DNA of 64,000 nucleotides from Streptomyces sp. BHT-5-2 (GTDB taxonomy: Bacteria > Actinomycetota > Actinomycetes > Streptomycetales > Streptomycetaceae), in the NCBI RefSeq assembly GCF_019774615.1, contig NZ_CP081496.1:1984001-2048000 (forward strand). Direction: 5' to 3'. Both the position numbers and the translations under genes were made by a program. The notes under the pieces were generated by a model. That model did no database searches. It saw only the letters and a list, made by a program, of their open reading frames with translations, and was not told the DNA's origin. How positions within the stretch are numbered: the first letter of the stretch is position 1; each line of letters starts with the position of its first letter. Shown piece after piece: positions 58,967 to 64,000 of the stretch.

Positions 58967-60007
58967 TCAGCCGGTGTGCACGCCCCGCAGGTAGCGGGCC
59001 AGGTCGCCGATGGCGGTGGGGTTGCGGGGGCTCTCGACGAGTTCGGCGTAGTCCATGACGTAGATGCGGTGGTTCCGGACCGCGGAGACGCCGGCGAGCG
59101 GGGCGTAGGACTCCAGGAACGCCTTCTTCTGTGCGGCGGTGGTGTCGCCGTAGTTGTTGATGACGATGACGTCGGGGTCGCGGGCGACGACGGTCTCCCA
59201 GCCGACGGTGGTCCAGGAGTCCTTGAGGTCCTTCATGACGTTGTCGCCGCCGGCCTTGGTGATGATGTCGTGCGGGCCGGCGTACCGGCCGGCGGTCAGC
59301 GGCTTGTCGCGGCCGTCGTCGTAGAGGAAGACGGTGGGGCGGTGGGCCGGGGTGTGTGCGGCGGCCTCGGCGACCTGCTTCTTGTACGTGCGGATCAGGG
59401 CCTGGGCGCGGTCCTCGACGTCGAAGATCTTCCCGAGGGCGGCGAGGTCGGCGTAGAGCGCCTCCAGGGGCGGCAGCACCCCGCGGGCGCCGCCGTCGGT
59501 GCCGTTGTGGCAGGACTCGGTCAGCACGTAGGAGCCGATGCCGAGCTTCTTCAGGGCGGCGGGGGTCAGGCCGTTGCCCTCGCCGAAACCGTAGTTCCAG
59601 CCGGCGAAGACCAGGTCGGCCCCGGCGTCCAGGGCCATCTCCTTGGTGAGGGCCTTCTTGGACAGCCAGGGGACCTTGCCGTAGGCGGCCTTCCAGGGGA
59701 CCTTGGACAGGTCGCCCTTGTCGTCGGGCATGGCGTAGCCGGCCATCCGGTCCGTAAGGCCGAGCGCGAACATGATCTCGGTGATGCCGACGTCGTTGGT
59801 GACCACGCGGCGCGGGGCGCGCGCGTAGGTGGCCGGGGTGCCGCAGTTGGTGACGGTGACGGGGTAGTGCCCGGAGGCGCGGTCGCCGTCGCCGCCGCCG
59901 GCGTCCTCGGCGACGTGGGCGCCGCAGCCGGTGAGGGCGAGGGCCAGGGCGGCGAGCAGGGCGGCGGGACGGAGGCCGCGGCGGGCGGCGCGGGGAGTGT
60001 TCGGCAC
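58967..60007 (-). CDS. btuF: cobalamin ABC transporter substrate-binding lipoprotein
   Basis: A 346-aa binding protein: signal ALLAALALALTGC with lipobox, then the class III (BtuF/FepB) fold with PRRVVTNDVGITEIMFALGL, ALDAGADLVFAGW and DPDVIVINNYG. On its own it could be a siderophore or metal-chelate receptor. The cobalamin riboswitch in front of the operon argues for corrinoid uptake. It is last of three genes, 18 bp after the ATPase. Confidence 0.85.
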   Translation of the reverse strand: MPNTPRAARRGLRPAALLAALALALTGCGAHVAEDAGGGDGDRASGHYPVTVTNCGTPATYARAPRRVVTNDVGITEIMFALGLTDRMAGYAMPDDKGDLSKVPWKAAYGKVPWLSKKALTKEMALDAGADLVFAGWNYGFGEGNGLTPAALKKLGIGSYVLTESCHNGTDGGARGVLPPLEALYADLAALGKIFDVEDRAQALIRTYKKQVAEAAAHTPAHRPTVFLYDDGRDKPLTAGRYAGPHDIITKAGGDNVMKDLKDSWTTVGWETVVARDPDVIVINNYGDTTAAQKKAFLESYAPLAGVSAVRNHRIYVMDYAELVESPRNPTAIGDLARYLRGVHTG

Positions 60008-60025
60008 GGGGTGGTCCTCGGGTCC

Positions 60026-60799
60026 TCAGGAGGCGGGCAGGCGGTCGAACAGCAGCTGGACGGCGCCGGTTTCGGGGTGGTGCACACGGTGGGCGCGGAC
60101 GCCGAAGACTGAAGCGAGCAGCTCGGCGGTGAGCACGTCGTGCGGCGCGCCGGAGGCGACGATCCGGCCGTCGGCGAGGACGTACAGCTCGTCGCAGTGC
60201 ACGGCGGCGAGGTTGAGGTCGTGCAGCGCGGCGAGCACCGTCGGCCCGCTGTCCCGGACCAGCGCCAAGACCTCCAACTGCTGGGCGATGTCGAGGTGGT
60301 TGGTGGGTTCGTCGAGGACCAGCACCCGCGGCTCCTGGGCCAGCGCGCGGGCGATCAGCACCCGCTGCTTCTCGCCGCCGGAGAGCCGCAGGAAGCCGCG
60401 TTCGGCGAGGTGGGCGGCGCCGACCCGGGCCAGCGCCCGGTCGCAGATCTCGCGGTCCGCGGCACTGGCCCGGCCGGAGCCGCGCTGGTGCGGCAGCCGC
60501 CCCATCGCGACGACCTCGGCGGCGGTGAAGTCGAAGTCGGTGCCGCCCTCCTGGGGCAGCGCGGCCAGCAGCCGGGCGGCCTCGCGGGCGGTGAGCCCGT
60601 GCAGGTCGGTGCCGTCGAGCCGGACGGTGCCGGCGGCCGGGCGCAGCGCCCGGTAGACACAGCGCAACAGGGTCGACTTTCCACTGCCGTTGGGGCCGAC
60701 GAGCCCGATGAGCCGGCCGCTGTCGGCGGTCAGGCCGACGTCGTGGACGAGCCGCCGCCCGGCCACCGCCACCGACAGCCCGGTGATGTCCAGCCGCAT
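60026..60799 (-). CDS. btuD: cobalamin ABC transporter ATPase
   Basis: A 257-aa FepC/BtuD-type ATPase: Walker A GPNGSGKST, Q-loop LPQEGG, signature RLSGGEKQRV, Walker B VLVLDEPTNHLD and switch His in ALHDLN. The ATG at 60799 shares one base with the permease stop (TGATG), so the two are co-translated. It drives import with the permease upstream. Confidence 0.9.
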   Translation of the reverse strand: MRLDITGLSVAVAGRRLVHDVGLTADSGRLIGLVGPNGSGKSTLLRCVYRALRPAAGTVRLDGTDLHGLTAREAARLLAALPQEGGTDFDFTAAEVVAMGRLPHQRGSGRASAADREICDRALARVGAAHLAERGFLRLSGGEKQRVLIARALAQEPRVLVLDEPTNHLDIAQQLEVLALVRDSGPTVLAALHDLNLAAVHCDELYVLADGRIVASGAPHDVLTAELLASVFGVRAHRVHHPETGAVQLLFDRLPAS

Positions 60800-61842
60800 C
60801 AGGCACCGCCTCCGAAGGTGTAGCCGCGCCGCCGCATCAGCAGCACGAAGCAGGGGACGCCGAGCACGGCGGTGATCACCCCGACGGGCAGCTCGACGGG
60901 GGCCAGCAGCACCCGGGAGAGCAGGTCGACCCAGACCAGCAGCACCGCGCCGAGCAGCGGCGCCACGGCCAGCACCCGGCGGTGGTCGGCGCCGACCAAC
61001 ATCCGGGTGGCGTGCGGCACCATCAGCCCGACGAAGCCGATCGCGCCGCTGACCGCGACCACCGTGCCGGTGGCCGCGGCGGCCACCACGAACAGTTCGC
61101 GGCGCAGCCGCTCGGGGTCCACGCCCAGCGCCGCGGCGGTCTCGTCCCCCATGGCCAGGGCGTTCAACCGGCCCGCGGAGAGCAGCAGATGGGCCAGGGC
61201 CGCGACGACCGCCGCGGCGGCGATCGGCACCGAGCCCCAGCCGGCCCCGCTGAGGCTGCCCAGCAGCCACATCATCGCCGAGCGGGCCGCCTCGCCGCGG
61301 TCGGCGGTGAACACCATCAGGGTGGTGACCGCGGAGAAGCCGTAGTACATCGCGGTGCCGGTCAGCACCAGTCGCATCGGGGTCAGCCCGTGGGCGGTGC
61401 GGGCGGCCGCGTAGACCAGTGCCATGGCCAGCAGCGCGGAGACGAAGGCCGAGACGGACAGCGCCCAGACGCCGAGCGCGCCCAGCGCCCCGAAGAGCAG
61501 CACGGTGTTGGCGCCGACCGCGGCGCCGGAGGAGATGCCGAGCACGAAGGGGTCGGCGAGGGCGTTGCGGACCAGGGCCTGGACGGCGACGCCGATGGCC
61601 GAGAGACCGGCGCCGACGACGGCGGCGAGCACCGCGCGGGGGAACCGCAGCTCCCAGACGATGGTGTAGGCGGGGACCTCGTCGGGCCGTATGGTGCCGC
61701 CGGTCAGGCCGGCGGCCAGATGGTGCAGCACCTGCGGCCAGCCGATGCCGGCGGCGCCGAGGGCGGTCCCGCACAGCAGCGAGACGAGCAGGGCGGCGGC
61801 GAGGGCCGCGGCCAGCGGGAGGGTGCGGGCGGGACGTGCCAA
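60799..61842 (-). CDS. btuC: cobalamin ABC transporter permease
   Basis: A 347-aa FecCD-family permease with about ten membrane helices and the family segment GVAVQALVRNALADPFVLGISSGA near residue 90. It forms the homodimeric channel for the vitamin. The start is TTG at 61842 with no strong ribosome site; this weak start, downstream of the riboswitch and its hairpin, may be part of the control. Confidence 0.9.
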   Translation of the reverse strand: MARPARTLPLAAALAAALLVSLLCGTALGAAGIGWPQVLHHLAAGLTGGTIRPDEVPAYTIVWELRFPRAVLAAVVGAGLSAIGVAVQALVRNALADPFVLGISSGAAVGANTVLLFGALGALGVWALSVSAFVSALLAMALVYAAARTAHGLTPMRLVLTGTAMYYGFSAVTTLMVFTADRGEAARSAMMWLLGSLSGAGWGSVPIAAAAVVAALAHLLLSAGRLNALAMGDETAAALGVDPERLRRELFVVAAAATGTVVAVSGAIGFVGLMVPHATRMLVGADHRRVLAVAPLLGAVLLVWVDLLSRVLLAPVELPVGVITAVLGVPCFVLLMRRRGYTFGGGA

Positions 61843-61862
61843 GGGTGGTCGGACCTTCGGCT

Positions 61863-61896
61863 CGGGCCGCGTGTGTACGTAAGGAGCAGCGGCCCG
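61863..61896 (-). terminator. riboswitch expression-platform hairpin
   Basis: CGGGCCGC (61863-61870) pairs with GCGGCCCG (61889-61896) around an 18-base loop, 21 bp ahead of the btuC start and just 3' of the cobalamin aptamer on the minus strand. It is probably the regulated terminator. Confidence 0.6.
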
Positions 61897-61939
61897 TGCC
61901 CAGGCGTCGGCGGCGTCCCCTCGCAGTCCACGGCGAGTC

Positions 61940-62075
61940 GGTGCGGATGCGGCGCCGCCGCGGGCGATCGGGCTTGTGGAACGCGCCCTTCGCGGGGCGT
62001 TCCGCTTACCGTTGCGGGTCAGCGCCGGACTCTCACCGGACTTCCCCCGCGGGGCGCGTCATGAAGTTGTGGTGC
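61940..62075 (-). promoter_or_regulatory. cobalamin riboswitch
   Basis: On the minus strand the hallmark GGGGAAGTCCGGTGAGAGTC continues CCGGCGCTGACCCGCAAC (62047-62010), followed by the B12-box-like AAGCCCGATCGCCCGCGG (61975-61958) after a GGAACGCCCC/GGGCGCGTTCC variable stem. These match the adenosylcobalamin aptamer core. It precedes btuCDF; cobalamin should switch the operon off. The aptamer lies directly after the nitrobindin stop. Confidence 0.9.
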
Positions 62076-62095
62076 GGGCCGGGCGGCCCCGGGGC

Positions 62096-62707
62096 TCAGC
62101 CCTCGTACGGCGTGCCGTCCGGGCGGAAGAACGCGACGCCGTCCGGCATGTCGTCGGGCAGGCTCTCGGCCCACTCCTTGAGGTCGGTGACCTTCTTCAG
62201 CTGCGCGGACATGTACGGGCGCAGCGGCACCTCGGGGGTGGACTTCTCGCCGACCCACATCAGGTCGCCCTTGACGTAGCCGTAGAGCCGCTTGCCGCCG
62301 GTGTACGGGCCGGCCGCGGCGGTCCGCGCGATGGCGTCGGTGGCCAGGTCGATCTGCGGCTTCTGGTCGGCCAGCTCGCCGTACCAGATCTCGACGACGC
62401 CCTGGTCGCGGGTCATCACGACCTCGACCTGGCGGTCCGCGTCCACGCGCCAGAAGCCGGTCTCGGTCTCCAGCGCGGTGACCTTCCTGCCCTCCTCGTC
62501 GAGCACCCACGTGTGCGAGGTGTACTCGAGGAAGTCACGGCCGTCGTGGGAGAAGACGACCTCCTGGCCGAAGTTGCACTTCTCGACGCCGGGGGCCTGC
62601 GTGTCGTCGTCTCCGACGCGGGCGAAGACGCCCGCGCCCTCCCAGCGGCCGAGGAGGAAGGCCAGCGGGACCAGCGACGGGTTCAGGTCGGACGGGATCT
62701 CGATCAT
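62096..62707 (-). CDS. nitrobindin-like heme-binding beta-barrel (FABP family)
   Basis: A 203-aa protein of the DUF1794/nitrobindin family: GRWEGAG is the opening GxWxGxG motif, followed by alternating strands (VVFSHDGRDFLEYTSHTWV, RQVEVVMTRDQGVVEIWYG) that make the ten-stranded barrel. Homologues bind ferric heme through a C-terminal His and handle NO or peroxynitrite; no clear C-terminal His ligand is obvious here, so heme binding is uncertain. Upstream of the btu operon on the same strand. Confidence 0.88.
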   Translation of the reverse strand: MIEIPSDLNPSLVPLAFLLGRWEGAGVFARVGDDDTQAPGVEKCNFGQEVVFSHDGRDFLEYTSHTWVLDEEGRKVTALETETGFWRVDADRQVEVVMTRDQGVVEIWYGELADQKPQIDLATDAIARTAAAGPYTGGKRLYGYVKGDLMWVGEKSTPEVPLRPYMSAQLKKVTDLKEWAESLPDDMPDGVAFFRPDGTPYEG

Positions 62708-62750
62708 GAGCTCAGGCGATCTGTCGTGGGGGCGGGAGAGGGGTGGGCGC

Positions 62751-62852
62751 TCAGCGCTGGCCCTGGTACAGCTTCTTCCAGGTCAGCCCGGCGAACGCGA
62801 TCACGCCGACGGCGACCAGAACCAGCAGGGTGGTGAAGAATGCCTCAAGCAC
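62751..62852 (-). CDS. 33-aa single-pass membrane peptide
   Basis: VLEAFFTTLLVLVAVGVIAF begins this small protein, continuing AGLTWKKLYQGQR: one membrane helix with a basic cytoplasmic end. The GTG at 62852 is 7 bases after a perfect AAGGAG, strong support for translation of so short a frame. It precedes the nitrobindin gene by 44 bp on the same strand. Function unknown. Confidence 0.72.
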   Translation of the reverse strand: MLEAFFTTLLVLVAVGVIAFAGLTWKKLYQGQR

Positions 62853-62966
62853 GAGCGCGCTCCTTGGGCGGAGTGAGGTGTTACGGACCGCCTGAGAGTC
62901 TAGTCGGCGCCCTCGGCGGCGGCGCTGTGAGGTCCGCGTCGGGTCCGCCACGCCTACGCTGGGCCC

Positions 62967-63332
62967 ATGGCGAAGAAGCTCGTGATCAAGGTGACGGCGG
63001 GTGCGGACGCGCCCGAGCGGTGCTCGCAGGCGTTCACGGTGGCGGCGGTGGCGGTGGCCAGCGGCGTCGAGGTGTCGCTGTGGCTGACCGGGGAGTCGGT
63101 GTGGTTCGCGCTGCCGGGGCGGGCGGCGGAGTTCGAGCTGCCGCACGCGGCGCCGCTGCCGGAGCTGATCGAGGGGATCCGCGCGGGCGGCGGGGCGATC
63201 ACGGTCTGCACGCAGTGCGCGGCGCGGCGCGACATCGAGGAGTCGGACCTGATCGAGGGGGCGGGCATCGCCGGTTCCCAGCTGTTCGTCAGCGAGATCA
63301 TGCCGGACGGCGTGCAGGCGCTCGTCTACTGA
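62967..63332 (+). CDS. DsrE-family protein
   Basis: A 121-aa protein of the DsrE/F fold: KLVIKVTAGADAPERCSQAF, VSLWLTGESVWFALPG and ITVCTQCAARRDIEESDLI. Two cysteines in VCTQCA lie at the position of the sulfur-carrying residue of DsrE/TusD, so sulfur relay is possible but unproven. Divergent from the 33-aa membrane peptide; DUF3099 gene converges 17 bp away. Confidence 0.88.
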   Translation: MAKKLVIKVTAGADAPERCSQAFTVAAVAVASGVEVSLWLTGESVWFALPGRAAEFELPHAAPLPELIEGIRAGGGAITVCTQCAARRDIEESDLIEGAGIAGSQLFVSEIMPDGVQALVY

Positions 63333-63349
63333 CGCCCGGGGCGCGGGCC

Positions 63350-63649
63350 CTAGCTCCGGCGGCGGTCCTCGTCGTCGCGGTCGTCCAGCTCGCGCCACCA
63401 GCGGTCGGACTCCGGGTCGCCGGACTCGTCCCACCAGCGCTCGCCCGGCTCGCGGCGGTTGCCGACGACGGCCGCGCAGGGCGGGATGACCATGGCGACG
63501 ACGCACATCGCGACCGCGGCCGGCACGGACCACAGCCGCACCACGCTCCACGCCAGCACGAACAGCATCAGGCACACGCCCATCAGGACGAAGTACCGGC
63601 GGTGGCGGCGCTGCGGCGGGGTGAGCCGGTGATGCGCATGCGCGGACAT
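63350..63649 (-). CDS. DUF3099-family membrane protein
   Basis: A 99-aa protein: basic N terminus, two helices (YFVLMGVCLMLFVLAWSVV and VPAAVAMCVVAMVIPPCAAV) and an acidic Trp/Asp/Arg-rich tail (RWWDESGDPESDRWWREL). The LWSVPAAVAMCVVAMVIPP segment is the DUF3099 hallmark in actinobacteria. Function unknown. Confidence 0.87.
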   Translation of the reverse strand: MSAHAHHRLTPPQRRHRRYFVLMGVCLMLFVLAWSVVRLWSVPAAVAMCVVAMVIPPCAAVVGNRREPGERWWDESGDPESDRWWRELDDRDDEDRRRS

Positions 63650-63730
63650 ACATCCACGGTAAGTCCGCCGGGTCCCGGAAAGAAGCCCGTGGGAGGGCCG
63701 TTACGGGCGGCCCGCCGCACAGGGGCAGCA

Positions 63731-63785
63731 CGGAGGGCCGCACCCCACAGCCAAGGCGTCCAAACCCCTGGGGTGCGGCCCTCCG
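63731..63785 (-). terminator. strong terminator of the DUF1416 gene
   Basis: Perfect 17-bp arms CGGAGGGCCGCACCCCA (63731-63747) and its complement (63769-63785), 21-base loop, 43 bp past the stop of the minus-strand gene at 63828. Confidence 0.85.
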
Positions 63786-63827
63786 GCCCTACGGACCCGG
63801 ATCGCGGATCCGTACGCGCGCGTGCCG

Positions 63828-64000
63828 TCAGACGGCGATGGCGACCTCCGACAGCCCGCCCTTCTGCGCGACGACCGTGCGGTCCGCGCTGCCGCCCGGC
63901 ACGAGGGCGCGCACCGTCCAGGTGCCCTCGGCCGCGTAGAAGCGGAACTGTCCGGTCGCGGAGGTGGGGACCTCGGCGGTGAACTCGCCGGTGCTGTCCA
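63828..64000 (-). CDS. DUF1416-family protein, 3' part
   Basis: The last 57 codons of a gene that begins outside the window, ending DRTVVAQKGGLSEVAIAV. The visible part, with DSTGEFTAEVPTSATGQFRF and YAAEGTWTVRALVPGG, is a beta-sandwich like Cna_B/DUF1416 proteins. In Streptomyces these are encoded beside thiosulfate sulfurtransferase, which would lie just to the right. Confidence 0.82.
   Translation of the reverse strand, partial: DSTGEFTAEVPTSATGQFRFYAAEGTWTVRALVPGGSADRTVVAQKGGLSEVAIAV

Overview
The window is high-GC actinobacterial chromosome, almost certainly Streptomyces. The evidence is strong G/C third-position bias, many GTG starts, SCO-type conserved small proteins, and recognisable Streptomyces regulators (Nur, CsoR, RsiG, PHO box, SoxR box). 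From about 15.8 kb rightwards the gene order resembles the S. coelicolor SCO4126-SCO4180 neighbourhood as I remember it (cmd cluster, csoR, pit, pst, rsiG, dtd, ygfZ, nur). That is conserved core chromosome, interrupted by short accessory stretches. No tRNA, rRNA, CRISPR array, insertion sequence or prophage was seen.

1-15.8 kb is a plus-strand biosynthetic gene cluster. A TetR regulator precedes a complete P450 system (P450, three-cysteine ferredoxin, FAD ferredoxin reductase). After a 764-bp regulatory gap come an acyl carrier protein with a C-terminal four-cysteine zinc ribbon and four ketosynthase-fold proteins, arranged as two active KS / inactive-partner pairs. They are followed by a 967-aa fusion of a class III aminotransferase with an acyl-ACP-reductase-like domain, two SDR reductases and a type II thioesterase. 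I infer that a reducing type II polyketide or fatty chain is built on the ACP, released as an aldehyde and transaminated to an amine, then possibly cyclised and oxidised. The combination is the most interesting system in the window, and I do not recognise the product.

15.8-25 kb is the six-gene minus-strand cmdA-F cluster: VirB4-like ATPase, VirB6-like and VirB8-like membrane proteins, a TraG/VirD4-like protein and a two-helix pilin-like protein. A divergent SLT/NlpC-P60 wall hydrolase adjoins it, so the set looks like a type IV secretion-like machine. 25-32 kb holds a PAP2 phosphatase, a secreted berberine-bridge-type oxidase, a lipoprotein, CsoR with its operator, and the DUF47-Pit phosphate pair. 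32-36.3 kb is pstSCAB with a PHO box. 36.5-48.8 kb mixes a wall hydrolase, a receiver-PP2C phosphatase, an HbhA-like protein with an XRE regulator, a secreted nuclease/phosphatase with VCBS repeats, a glutathionylspermidine synthase-like ligase, and a short threonyl-tRNA synthetase behind a threonine-rich leader peptide and terminator.

49-54.7 kb is a run of small regulator/enzyme units, several with clear operators: tandem repeats before a winged-helix unit, a 19-bp-spacer MerR-type promoter before an aldo/keto reductase, a 22-bp palindrome before a TetR, and a SoxR box before an FMN reductase. 54.9-64 kb holds asparaginase, rsiG, dtd, ygfZ, nur, a cobalamin-riboswitch-controlled btuCDF uptake operon, nitrobindin, and conserved small Streptomyces proteins, ending in a partial DUF1416 gene.
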